This document shows, one piece after another, positions 44,899 to 52,574 of a stretch of DNA of 64,000 bases. The translations under genes were made by a program, and so were the position numbers. The notes under the pieces were generated by a model. That model had not been told where the DNA came from. It did no database searches and saw only the letters and a list, made by a program, of their open reading frames with translations. Origin of the DNA: Croceimicrobium sp963977415 (GTDB taxonomy: Bacteria; Bacteroidota; Bacteroidia; Flavobacteriales; Schleiferiaceae); NCBI GenBank assembly GCA_963977415.1, contig CAXBOS010000001.1:310001-374000 (forward strand), given 5' to 3'. Numbering within the stretch: the first letter of the stretch is position 1; every line of letters begins with the position of its first letter.

Positions 44899-45522
44899 AT
44901 GAAAAAAATCTTAATCTCCTTCTTCGCAATAGTATTAATGATGCCTCTTGGGGCTCAAAGTCAGGATGCGCCGAAACAGCGCGAGATTGGCTTAATCTTT
45001 ACGGGTCTAAATAGTTTTGGGCTAACCTATCGGCAGGGTAAGGCTGAGGCTTTGTGGCGCTTTCGCGTCGCAAATGTAAGTGGTGGTTCAGACAATTCCG
45101 TGGGTGATAGCCTTTCTAATAGGAGTCAAAGGTTTGCCGCAGATCTAATGGCAGGTAAAGAGTTTCGTAAAACTTTAGATGAGCATTTTACCTTTCGTTA
45201 CGGCTTGGACTTAGGCTTAGGGCTAAGATTAAATGAAGCGAATAATGAAAACATGTTCGTTAATGGCAGCGACCAATCCACTAACGCATCCCAACTTTTT
45301 ACTGCGAGTATGAATTTAGTACTAGGTTTTAACTACCAGCTTAGCGATAAATTTATTTTAGGGGCAGAAGTCTTACCGAGCTTTGGCTATACTTTTGGCC
45401 AGCAAGAGTTTACTTATATTACTTCTAACAGAGGTGCCCGCACTAATGTGCAGGATGTTTCCGACTGGTCCTATCAAATGCGCTTGAGTTCTATTCTGCT
45501 CTCGGCAGTTTATGTTTTTTAA
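44899..45522 (+). CDS. Outer-membrane beta-barrel protein
   Basis: A 207-residue protein with a signal peptide (MKKILISFFAIVLMMPLGAQS|Q). The remainder is amphipathic strands: 'EIGLIFTGLNSFGLTYRQGKAEALWRFRVANVSG', 'FTFRYGLDLGLGLRLNEA', 'LFTASMNLVLGFNYQLSDKFILGAEVLPSFGYTFG'. It ends in a strand with terminal Phe ('SSILLSAVYVF'), the outer-membrane insertion signal. Its role is unknown. It is monocistronic downstream of tRNA-Gln. Confidence 0.75.
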   Translation: MKKILISFFAIVLMMPLGAQSQDAPKQREIGLIFTGLNSFGLTYRQGKAEALWRFRVANVSGGSDNSVGDSLSNRSQRFAADLMAGKEFRKTLDEHFTFRYGLDLGLGLRLNEANNENMFVNGSDQSTNASQLFTASMNLVLGFNYQLSDKFILGAEVLPSFGYTFGQQEFTYITSNRGARTNVQDVSDWSYQMRLSSILLSAVYVF

Positions 45523-45615
45523 GGGATGAGATAATTTTTTTGTTTTAGCCTATCTATCCTGCATAGTTGGCTTTGCAGGATACTATCCCTATCATTTGGA
45601 AAATGAAAATACAGA

Positions 45616-46794
45616 CTAAGGAGGGCAAGTTCCCCAGACGGGTTGGTGAGCGCTAGTCATTGCGCTTCCGTAGCTGAAATCTTCTGGTTCATTCTGAATT
45701 TTATCAACACACCAATTTGAAAGATCTTGATTAAAAGATTTAGCATCTTTAAAAGCACCGCGCATACTATGGTCGAAGCCGATAGAACTTACATCCCAAT
45801 CTCCAATATCCTGATTAAAAGAGTTGGCACGCCAAAACATAAAGGCGATATTTACCGTATTACTAAGATCCCAGCTTCCGATATCCTGATTGAAAGAATT
45901 GGCACCTGAAAACATCGCGATCATTTCAGTTACCCCACTTACATCCCAGTTTCCAATTTTTTGATTAAAGGAGATTGCGCCATCGAACATTGAATTCATT
46001 TTGGTCACCTTGCTAACGTCCCAATCGTTAAGATTTTTATTGAAGGAGATAGCTAAGAAAAACATCTGTTCCATATCAGTTACATTACTAACATCCCAAT
46101 TGCTTATGTCATGATTGAATGATTTAGCATTTTGAAACATGCCAACCATGTTGGTTACACCGCCTACATCCCATTGACTTATGTCGAGGTTAAACCTAGT
46201 GCGAAAATTAAACAAGTCCTTCATATTTGTAACCTTTGATGTACATAAGAATTGGGCATTCTGTAAGTTAGACTCCAATCTAATGGAGCCGTTGTCTACA
46301 ACAAGGTATTCCTCATCATTTATCTTAAAGTATTCACCGGCCTTATAATTTTTGCAAACTAGACAGCCACGAGAATTAAAATATGCGTTTTTGGGATTGG
46401 CTTGGCCTGTCCTTACACTCATTTCTTCACCGTATACTTTTCCAGCTTCATTGCTAGCAAATGCCCTAAAATAGACAGTTGTGTCGGCAGGGAGGTTTCG
46501 AATAATTAGTTCGTATAAACCGGTGCCAGCAAAAGTGTGGTAAATTTCATTTTCATAATGGCTCGGATTTGACTTAAAGCTCCAAACAACCCCTTTAAAA
46601 GGGTTTCCACCAGTACCTTTGTTGGTTACGTCTCCCCCGCAATAGATAAACACTCCATTGACTTTTAAGAATCTCGTTTCAACAGTGGGTAGCTGAATGT
46701 TTTGAATTGATTCGACATCATCTACTTTAGAACAAGAGGATAAAGTTATCGTAGTTGCGATAAGAACAAGCTTTAAAAAGTTTAAAAATCGCAT
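45616..46794 (-). CDS. BspA-type (DUF285) repeat lipoprotein
   Basis: A 392-residue protein. It has a lipobox 'TITLSSCSKVDD' (Cys about 21), then a fibronectin-like region ('LPADTTVYFRAFASNEAGKVYGEE') and about seven 25-residue DUF285 repeats. Their form is 'MF..A.SFN.DI..WDVS.VT.M', spanning about residues 195-385. These repeats build a surface leucine-rich-repeat-like solenoid used for adhesion or protein binding. Near-identical repeats invite slippage, so copy number may vary between strains. It is single and leftward, facing accessory DNA. Confidence 0.88.
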   Translation of the reverse strand: MRFLNFLKLVLIATTITLSSCSKVDDVESIQNIQLPTVETRFLKVNGVFIYCGGDVTNKGTGGNPFKGVVWSFKSNPSHYENEIYHTFAGTGLYELIIRNLPADTTVYFRAFASNEAGKVYGEEMSVRTGQANPKNAYFNSRGCLVCKNYKAGEYFKINDEEYLVVDNGSIRLESNLQNAQFLCTSKVTNMKDLFNFRTRFNLDISQWDVGGVTNMVGMFQNAKSFNHDISNWDVSNVTDMEQMFFLAISFNKNLNDWDVSKVTKMNSMFDGAISFNQKIGNWDVSGVTEMIAMFSGANSFNQDIGSWDLSNTVNIAFMFWRANSFNQDIGDWDVSSIGFDHSMRGAFKDAKSFNQDLSNWCVDKIQNEPEDFSYGSAMTSAHQPVWGTCPP

Positions 46795-47135
46795 GGCATA
46801 GGATTAATTATAGGTATCGGCAAATTAGTTAATAAAATTAATTTAAACCCTACTTTGTAGCTAAAGGAAAGGCACTTTTTGTTTGGTTTAGTCTAAATAA
46901 TTTTTCGACTTAGGATGCGCTTTTATTTCTGTTAATCGGGCAACTGCCATTGCGAAATCGTAATTTTAAGATGCGCTTAAAATTATTTACGCTTATTAGC
47001 GGCTTTGGCTTTAGTAAGAAATAATATTGTATCAAGCATTTTGCTCTTTTCTAATCTGCTGCCAAAATTCAATCATCTTTGCGCGATAGATTGAAATCTA
47101 CAGTTTGTCATCTGAAACCGACTCATCAAAACGCA
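46795..47135. other. Intergenic, little recognised
   Basis: AT-rich. It includes an AATTTTAAG / CTTAAAATT hairpin near 46960-46985 and two copies of GATGCGCTT. No frame or RNA is supported. Confidence 0.5.
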
Positions 47136-47469
47136 ATGTTTAGACATCAAGGCAAGGGCCGTACTTTAAAGCAGAATTTACAGATTGCCATGGTTTTATC
47201 TTTCCCAATTATTTTTCCCTAAAAGACACCCGCACAGGGAGAAACTGCAAGCAATTATTAAATTGCGGGTTTTTATAATCACCTCTTTTTTTGCAGGCGG
47301 TTTATTCGGGGGCTTCCTCTATACACGCCTCAGCTTAAAGTGAAACACTTTGCTAATTGCGGCCTTTATTTTACTCGGCAGTTTAGTTTATGATGATTTA
47401 ATATATAAGCTCATCAAAACAAAAAGAAAGCAAAAGCAAAAACGGAACTTAGTTATAAGCAAGCCATAG
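47136..47469 (+). pseudogene. Decayed YoaK/DUF1275 family membrane protein
   Basis: ATG 47136 gives MFRHQGKGRTLKQNLQIAMV then LSFPIIFP and a stop, the N-terminus of a DUF1275 protein. A second frame from about 47224 reads 'KRHPHREKLQAIIKLRVFII', then 'TSFFAGGLFGGFLYTRLSLK', a stop, and 'NTLLIAAFILLGSLVYDDLI..' to TAG at 47467-47469, the C-terminal part. The middle helices (about 370 bp of a 700-bp gene) are gone, the two parts are in different frames and there is an internal TGA. The gene is dead. Confidence 0.75.
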
Positions 47470-47532
47470 AATTCTGTTTAAAACAGAGGTTATCAAGCAG
47501 TTTTTCGCTTTCTTTTTTGTAATCTCGCTTTT

Positions 47533-47778
47533 ATGGAAAAAGACGGCCAAGTTAAAAATGAGCAGATCAACAATCCTTTGCATGGAGTTAAACTGGCGGA
47601 TATCTTAGAAAGTTTGGTCGAAAGCTTAGGCTGGGAAGATCTTTCCATGCGAGTTAATATAAATTGTTTTAAGAGTAATCCCTCCATAAAATCGAGCCTA
47701 AAGTTTTTGAGAAGAACCCCTTGGGCGAGAGAAAAGGTAGAACGTTTATATTTAAAATTAGAAGCAAGAAAAAGGTAG
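47533..47778 (+). CDS. VF530 family DNA-binding protein (DUF2132)
   Basis: An 81-residue protein with the family core 'NNPLHGVKLADILESLVESLGWEDLSMRVNINCFKSNPSIKSSLKFLRRTPWAREKVERLYL'. The family has a known small helical fold with reported DNA-binding similarity; its role is unknown. It starts at ATG 47533; the first 12 residues are variable in the family. It is followed by a bidirectional terminator. Confidence 0.9.
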   Translation: MEKDGQVKNEQINNPLHGVKLADILESLVESLGWEDLSMRVNINCFKSNPSIKSSLKFLRRTPWAREKVERLYLKLEARKR

Positions 47779-47790
47779 CAATCGAGCCAT

Positions 47791-47825
47791 AAAAAAGGCC
47801 GTCTTTGCAGACAGCCTTCTTTAAG
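47791..47825. terminator. Bidirectional terminator
   Basis: AAAAAAGGCCGTCT, loop TTGC, AGACAGCCTTCTTT (one C-A mismatch). It lies between the converging VF530 and NTF2-like genes. Confidence 0.75.
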
Positions 47826-47842
47826 AGAATAGGGAGTGTTTG

Positions 47843-48325
47843 TTATTTAAAGCTCCAAAACACTTTTTTCACCTTCCATTTACCGTTTTCTTTTTCAAGG
47901 GTGATGTATTCATTCCAACGGGCGACATCGGTGCCGGTTTCCAGTAAAACAGTAGCTACAGTATCTTCAATACCGGTTACGGTAATTATGTTTTCTTGTA
48001 GTTCGGGAGCGGTTTGAGTTTGACCTTGCATTAGACGTTTTAGGTCTTGCGCATTTTGACGTTCACTTAACTTCCCGTCGTGGTTTAAGCCCTGATTGGT
48101 AAAATCTTTGTGTAAAACACTAATCATTTCTTGGAAGTCACCTTCGTGGTAGTTTTCGATATAGGTACGAACGGTATTTTCTAAAGTGGTACCTGGTTCT
48201 CCTTCTTCTGCTTCGGCGATGATGTAAATAGGAAGTTGAATTTCTTCGTTTCCGGGGTGGTTTGCAAATACGCTACTGCTAATACTTAGGCCAGCCGCTA
48301 GGGCTAAAAATGATAACTTTTTCAT
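47843..48325 (-). CDS. Secreted NTF2-like (SnoaL/lumazine-binding type) protein
   Basis: A 160-residue protein with a signal peptide (MKKLSFLALAAGLSISSSVFA|N). An NTF2-like fold follows: 'LENTVRTYIENYHEGDFQEMISVLHKDFTNQGLNHDGKLSERQNAQDLKRLM' and 'VARWNEYITLEKENGKWKVKKVFWSF'. Family members bind small ligands or catalyse simple reactions; nothing here fixes a function. It is leftward and monocistronic, and its promoter lies in the 48326-48500 gap. Confidence 0.75.
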   Translation of the reverse strand: MKKLSFLALAAGLSISSSVFANHPGNEEIQLPIYIIAEAEEGEPGTTLENTVRTYIENYHEGDFQEMISVLHKDFTNQGLNHDGKLSERQNAQDLKRLMQGQTQTAPELQENIITVTGIEDTVATVLLETGTDVARWNEYITLEKENGKWKVKKVFWSFK

Positions 48326-48500
48326 GATGTTTTTATGTTTGTTTTCGTTTGGCTAAAGTAGATAAGGGTCTGGTAAATAGCTGTTAAAGAAAGCTTAAAG
48401 CCATTTTAGTGGTAGAGGCTGGTCGGTGAATGGTGGACTGAAAAGGTTTAAACGTATCCAGAGATTCTGCTTGGCAGAACGGATTACAATTTTTTAATTA

Positions 48501-48641
48501 AAGCTCCGTACCAGGGATAGTAGTGGAAAGCCCGCAGCCTAGGAGCCTGCTTTTTTTGCCACGAGGAGGCGGAAGCCATCGCAGGGCTTAAAGAAGCGGC
48601 GAATAGGCGAGGACTTGGAACGGATAGCCCGCCTGGTACCC
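48501..48641. ncRNA. Candidate structured RNA element
   Basis: GTACCAGG (48508-48515) pairs perfectly with CCTGGTAC (48632-48639). Inside, AAGCCC (48528-48533) pairs with GGGCTT (48584-48589). Two G-A-rich internal segments resemble each other: GGGATAGTAGTGGAAAGCCCG and TTGGAACGGATAGCCCG. GC content is well above the flanks. I recall similar 'TTGGAACGGATAGC' elements in many Flavobacteriia intergenic regions, perhaps the Rfam Flavo-1 class, but cannot confirm. The strand is uncertain. The rest of the 48326-48691 gap holds no gene. Confidence 0.5.
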
Positions 48642-48670
48642 AAAAAAAAATCCCTCGCAAAGGAGGGATT
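48642..48670 (-). terminator. Terminator of the leftward DUF6132-rhodanese operon
   Basis: Minus-strand AATCCCTC / GAGGGATT stem with GCAAAG loop region and nine T. Confidence 0.85.
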
Positions 48671-48691
48671 AGTATTAAAAAGGATAAGACT

Positions 48692-48946
48692 TTAATTGGA
48701 CTTATCGGCCTTTAGTTCTTCGTTCTTTTTCGCTTCGTAGCTGCTGGGAATGCTGCATTGGCCGCCCGCGCAACCCGTATTACTTAGGGCTTGGAGCATT
48801 AGAAAGAAGGCAAAACCGGCCACCAATCCGTTTTCGTCGCGGTAGGCGCTGTAGGCAATGGCCAGGCCAATTCCCAATCTTAACCAACGACTAAAACTCC
48901 AGGAAGTGCGGAAAACAGTGCTTACTACTTGCTCTTTATAATTCAT
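48692..48946 (-). CDS. Small membrane protein with Cys-containing tail
   Basis: An 84-residue protein with two hydrophobic segments ('WLRLGIGLAIAYSAY' and 'GLVAGFAFFLMLQALS') ending in 'NTGCAGGQCSIPSS'. It resembles small DUF2892/YgaP-tail-like membrane proteins often found beside rhodaneses in Flavobacteriia. Two Cys at the membrane face could take sulfur from the rhodanese 35 bp upstream. The family assignment is from memory. Confidence 0.6.
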   Translation of the reverse strand: MNYKEQVVSTVFRTSWSFSRWLRLGIGLAIAYSAYRDENGLVAGFAFFLMLQALSNTGCAGGQCSIPSSYEAKKNEELKADKSN

Positions 48947-48981
48947 AAAAATAGGGGCGCCTTAAAAGCGAGGCCACGAAT

Positions 48982-49266
48982 TTAAACTTTTTGCGCTTGC
49001 ATATAATTTACGTTTAACCAAGAGCCTGCATTATAGCATTCTAGGCCTTGGGCGCTTAAAAATTGCTCGGCCATTCCGCTGCGACCACCGCTGGCGCAAA
49101 CTAGGATTAAGGGCATTTCTAAAGCTTTAACATCTTCGATGCGATGGGTAATTTCATCGAGGGGAATGTTTACCGACTCGGCTACATTACCACCCATAAA
49201 CTCGCCGCGCGAACGTACATCTACTACTGTGCCTTTGCCGGCATTAATTAGATCTTGAATATTCAT
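48982..49266 (-). CDS. Rhodanese-like domain protein
   Basis: A 94-residue single rhodanese domain: 'VVDVRSRGEFMGGNVAESVNIPLDEI' and active-site loop 'ILVCASGGRSGMAEQFL' with catalytic Cys. Cytosolic. It overlaps the DUF6132 gene by 4 bp and is followed by the small Cys-tail membrane protein, forming a three-gene leftward operon for sulfane sulfur or metal(loid) handling (inference). Confidence 0.9.
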   Translation of the reverse strand: MNIQDLINAGKGTVVDVRSRGEFMGGNVAESVNIPLDEITHRIEDVKALEMPLILVCASGGRSGMAEQFLSAQGLECYNAGSWLNVNYMQAQKV

Positions 49267-49466
49267 TTTTCTTTCTTTTTAGCATCCAACATACTTAAAG
49301 CAATGCCGCCCATTAAGGCACCGTAAAGGCTGGAGTTTAGAGGGTCTCCTGTTATGGTGCAGCCATCTACGCAACCAATTTGTTGGTAGTAGATATAGCC
49401 AGCCAATAAACCTACTGCGGTTCCGATAAAGGCGAATTTGTTGCTTGTGATGAAGGACTTAATCAT
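49263..49466 (-). CDS. DUF6132 family membrane protein
   Basis: A 67-residue protein. One hydrophobic segment ('AFIGTAVGLLAGYIYY') is followed by 'QQIGCVDGCTITGDPLNSSLYGALMGGIALSML', the DUF6132 core with its Cys pair (GCxxGxC-type) and second helix. Function is unknown; the family is regularly next to rhodanese genes. It is first in the operon. Confidence 0.8.
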   Translation of the reverse strand: MIKSFITSNKFAFIGTAVGLLAGYIYYQQIGCVDGCTITGDPLNSSLYGALMGGIALSMLDAKKKEK

Positions 49467-49559
49467 TTGTTTTTCTAGACCGCAAAGATGTTAGGATTGT
49501 AAATACTGGGAAGTGACTTGAATTACGTTCAAGGCGGGTTTTTAGCCTTTTAACAAATC

Positions 49560-49880
49560 TACTTTAAAGATTTGAACGTAGATAGACAAAACTAAATGTT
49601 TATGCCAAAGAAGCAAAGGGCAAAGCGCGATTTTTAGCCAATATGAGTCATGAAATTAGAACTCCATTAAACGGAATCAACAGCACCATGTATTTGATGC
49701 GCTATTCACGCTAGTCCCAAATTTCACGCTCGGCCTTTGCCAATTATAGCCCTAACAGCTAGTGCTCCCGATGAGGTGAAAGACAAAGTACTGCAAGCGG
49801 GTATGGATGATATTATTATGAAGCCTTTTAAGCCACAGGATTTAGAACTTATTTTGAAACGCTTTAGCAGAAGTATATAA
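49560..49880 (+). pseudogene. Remnant of a hybrid histidine kinase
   Basis: Around 49586-49713 one frame reads '..TKLNVYAKEAKGKARFLA' then 'NMSHEIRTPLNGINSTMYLM', a clear HisKA phosphoacceptor box, then a stop. After a junction, 'PIIALTASAPDEVKDKVLQA' and 'GMDDIIMKPFKPQDLELILK' run to TAA 49878-49880, the end of a receiver domain. The ATPase domain and most of the receiver are missing, so this is an internally deleted, dead gene. Confidence 0.8.
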
Positions 49881-49930
49881 TTGAACTCCGCTTTGTGCTT
49901 AAAGATGCTAAGTTTGTAAAAAATACCAGC

Positions 49931-51211
49931 ATGCGTAAACTAGCCTTTTTCCTTTTCCCCTTAGCGATTATTGCTTGTAAAAATGATGCACCGACCACCG
50001 AGACCGAGACTGAGACCGCAGCGCAGCAAAGTTCTGCGGGTATTAGCGTTCCCGAGGGTTTTAAGGCGGAAATTTACGCCGATAACTTAGGTTCAGGAAG
50101 GCATTTGGCCATTGGAAAAGCGGGTGATATTTATGCTCGATTAGCGGTAGCTGAAGAAGGAAAATCCATTGTAGCCATGCGCGATACCAATGCCGATGGT
50201 AAGGTGGATATTACCGAATATTTTGAGGAAATTGCTGGAGGAACGGGCATAAAGGTGCATAATAACTACTTGTATTTCAGTACCAATGAACAAGTTTTTC
50301 GCCGCGCTTTTAAGGGCAATGAATTAGTGCCTTCGGGTGAACGCGAATTGGTTTTAACCTTACCGAGTCAAAATCAGCATGCAGCCAAGCCTTTGGCTTT
50401 TGATGCACAAGATAGTATGTACGTAACTATTGGCGCACCTTCTAACGCTTGTCAAGACCCTGATCGTCAACCTGGAGTGGTAGGGCAGGATCCTTGTCCA
50501 CTTTTACAAACATCAGGAGGAATCTGGAAATTTAGTGCCAGTACCTTAAACCAAACTTTTGCGGATGGAAAGCGCTATGCAACAGGTATTAGACATGCGG
50601 TGGGTATTACCTACAATACCAAAGACCAAAAGCTTTATGCCATGCAGCATGGGCGCGATCAATTGCATGAATTTTGGCCAGACATTTACAGTGAAAAGGA
50701 AAGCTCGGAGCAACCCGCAGAAGAGTTTTTAAGAATTGAGCCCGATTCTGATTTCGGCTGGCCTTATTGCTATTTCGACTGGAAGAAACGTACTAAATTT
50801 CTCAACCCAGAATACGGCGGTAATAGCGATAGTATTGGTCGTTGTGTCGGTGTCGATTATCCTTTAATGGGTTTTCCTGGGCACTGGGCTCCAAATGCGC
50901 TTGAATTTTATCAAGGCAATCAATTTCCGGTAAGCTATAAAGGTGGCGCTTTTATCGCCTTTCACGGCAGCTGGAATAGGGCGCCTTTCCCACAGCAAGG
51001 CTACCGTGTGGTATTTGTGCCCTTCTCTGGTAACGACCCGATAAGCGGTTATACTAGTTTTGCTACTGGTTTTGCAGGTGTAAGTGACGATCCTAGCTCG
51101 CCGGCAGATGCGAAATACCGACCCTGCGGTTTAGCGGTAGATCAAGCGGGAGCACTCTATATTCTCGATTCGCGCGAAGGCAGAGTGTGGCGGGTAACTT
51201 ACCAGGCTTAG
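49931..51211 (+). CDS. PQQ-dependent sugar dehydrogenase-like lipoprotein
   Basis: A 426-residue protein with a lipobox 'FPLAIIACKNDA' (Cys about 16), then a Thr/Glu-rich linker. A six-bladed propeller of the soluble glucose/sorbosone dehydrogenase family follows: 'VPEGFKAEIYADNLGSGRHLAIGKAGDIYARL', 'GTGIKVHNNYLYFSTNEQVFR', 'YATGIRHAVGITYNTKDQKLYAMQHGRDQLHEFWP', 'FGWPYCYFDW', 'GGAFIAFHGSWNR', 'YRPCGLAVDQAGALYILD'. It probably oxidises sugars in the periplasm with PQQ supplied from outside. ATG 49931 is chosen as the signal start over an upstream GTG at 49895. It overlaps the convergent Nramp gene by 4 bp. Confidence 0.85.
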   Translation: MRKLAFFLFPLAIIACKNDAPTTETETETAAQQSSAGISVPEGFKAEIYADNLGSGRHLAIGKAGDIYARLAVAEEGKSIVAMRDTNADGKVDITEYFEEIAGGTGIKVHNNYLYFSTNEQVFRRAFKGNELVPSGERELVLTLPSQNQHAAKPLAFDAQDSMYVTIGAPSNACQDPDRQPGVVGQDPCPLLQTSGGIWKFSASTLNQTFADGKRYATGIRHAVGITYNTKDQKLYAMQHGRDQLHEFWPDIYSEKESSEQPAEEFLRIEPDSDFGWPYCYFDWKKRTKFLNPEYGGNSDSIGRCVGVDYPLMGFPGHWAPNALEFYQGNQFPVSYKGGAFIAFHGSWNRAPFPQQGYRVVFVPFSGNDPISGYTSFATGFAGVSDDPSSPADAKYRPCGLAVDQAGALYILDSREGRVWRVTYQA

Positions 51212-52461
51212 AAAATTCCAAAGAACAAATAAATTAAACTAAAGGCACTGAGAAATATAATGCCTGCATAGCTTAAAATTTGCATCAACAATTTAGGTCG
51301 GGCCGCCTCTTCGGGCAGATGGCTTACCAATTGAAAATTTACGATAGCAATAATGGGTGCAATCACAAAGCTAATGCTGGTGGCAATATCAACTAGCGAT
51401 TTAAGTGAAGTGCCAAAGAAATAGTAAATCGCCAAAGCGCCACCGCCAATTACCAACAATAGGAAAGAATAAAGCCTAGAATTTGACTGATTAAGACCTT
51501 CTTTATTTCGCAGGAGTACAATTACTCGCCTTCCTGCGCGGGCATATCCGTCAAATACTGCGATGCAAGTGCCAAACATAATGCTAAAAGCAGATGCGGC
51601 AATAAGAAGTTCGCTCCAATCGCCAATGTTTTCAGTGTATAAGGAAATGATGTCGTTGGCAAAGCCCGCCGAGCTGGCATTCAGGCTTTGTCCCGTTCCG
51701 TAGACTAAAAAGGCACCTAAAACTAAAAAGCAAGGCGCCAAAAAAGCACTCAACCAATAGCCAAATCTAAACTCGTTAAGGGTTTCTTTTAAACTAGGAC
51801 GGTAGCCGCTTTCTTTAGCGCGGGCAATGGTCCATAAACTAGACCAAGCCGATAAGTCTACTGCAGTGGGCATCCAGCCCATTAAGGCGATTAAAAACAG
51901 AAACCCAGGCCCGGAAGGATCGAGAACCTCAGTGCTAAAGAAGCTAAAGTCGCTACTTTTCGGTCCTTGCCAGATGCTTATAAAAAAGGCACTTAGGGTA
52001 GAAATTAAAAGCACCGAGCCGATTACTTTTATCAGGCGGTCGAGGATTTTATAACGACCGATAAGTAAGATCGCGATGCACAGAATAAAGACTAAGGCGG
52101 TGGTGATTTTAATGCTAAAGAGTTTTTCCAGCTCCAAAAGTTGATGCATAAATCCCGCGGTTACGGCTCCCACAGCAGCACTTACAAAAAACATCGAGGC
52201 CAAGGTAATTCCCACATACAGCCACAGCATCCAGAGACCTTTGCGCTTATAGCCATCAATTAGCGATTCACCGGTGGCGCTGGCATAGCGTGCTCCGTAT
52301 TCGAAGAAAGGGTACTTTAAAACATTGGCTAAAATTACGGCCCATAAAAGCCCGAAGCCATAATCTGCTCCAGCACGGGTACTTTGCACCAAATGGCTTA
52401 CCCCAATGGCGGTGCTAGCAAAAAGAATTCCTGGACCAAGGGATTTTAAGAATTTGTTCAT
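51208..52461 (-). CDS. Nramp family divalent metal transporter
   Basis: A 417-residue protein with about eleven membrane helices. Helix 1 is 'SLGPGILFASTAIGVSHLVQSTRAGADYGF' where Nramp proteins normally have DPGN for metal binding; here 'TAIGVSH' stands instead. That places it with Nramp-related proteins that may not carry Mn or Fe in the classical way. Helix 6 'SIMFGTCIAVFDGYARAGRR' likewise lacks the MPH motif. Substrate is therefore uncertain. It is divergent from threonine dehydrogenase. Confidence 0.8.
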   Translation of the reverse strand: MNKFLKSLGPGILFASTAIGVSHLVQSTRAGADYGFGLLWAVILANVLKYPFFEYGARYASATGESLIDGYKRKGLWMLWLYVGITLASMFFVSAAVGAVTAGFMHQLLELEKLFSIKITTALVFILCIAILLIGRYKILDRLIKVIGSVLLISTLSAFFISIWQGPKSSDFSFFSTEVLDPSGPGFLFLIALMGWMPTAVDLSAWSSLWTIARAKESGYRPSLKETLNEFRFGYWLSAFLAPCFLVLGAFLVYGTGQSLNASSAGFANDIISLYTENIGDWSELLIAASAFSIMFGTCIAVFDGYARAGRRVIVLLRNKEGLNQSNSRLYSFLLLVIGGGALAIYYFFGTSLKSLVDIATSISFVIAPIIAIVNFQLVSHLPEEAARPKLLMQILSYAGIIFLSAFSLIYLFFGIF

Positions 52462-52491
52462 CTTATAAATTAACGAAGGGGTAAATATAAA

Positions 52492-52524
52492 TCTGAGGCT
52501 ATAATTTTAGGCCAAACTCAGGTT
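52492..52524. mobile_element. Isolated MITE end
   Basis: TCTGAGGCTATAATTTTAGG then CCAAACTCAGGTT equals the right inverted end of copies A and C. No partner end or interior is nearby. It is a relic, lying 22 bp upstream of the tdh -7 box. Confidence 0.75.
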
Positions 52525-52545
52525 ATAAGGGACCAAATAAGTGAA

Positions 52546-52553
52546 TATATTTG
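52546..52553 (+). promoter_or_regulatory. -7 element TATATTTG of tdh
   Basis: Exact TAnnTTTG, 21 bp before the ATG at 52575. The expected -33 position coincides with the end of the MITE relic (AGGTT). Confidence 0.6.
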
Positions 52554-52574
52554 CCCTCTCTCAAAAAATGCAAG

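Noticed and set aside
45700..46230. Short tandem DNA repeats resembling an array
   Set aside because: They encode the 25-residue DUF285 repeats of the lipoprotein; no CRISPR-type repeats or cas genes are in the window.
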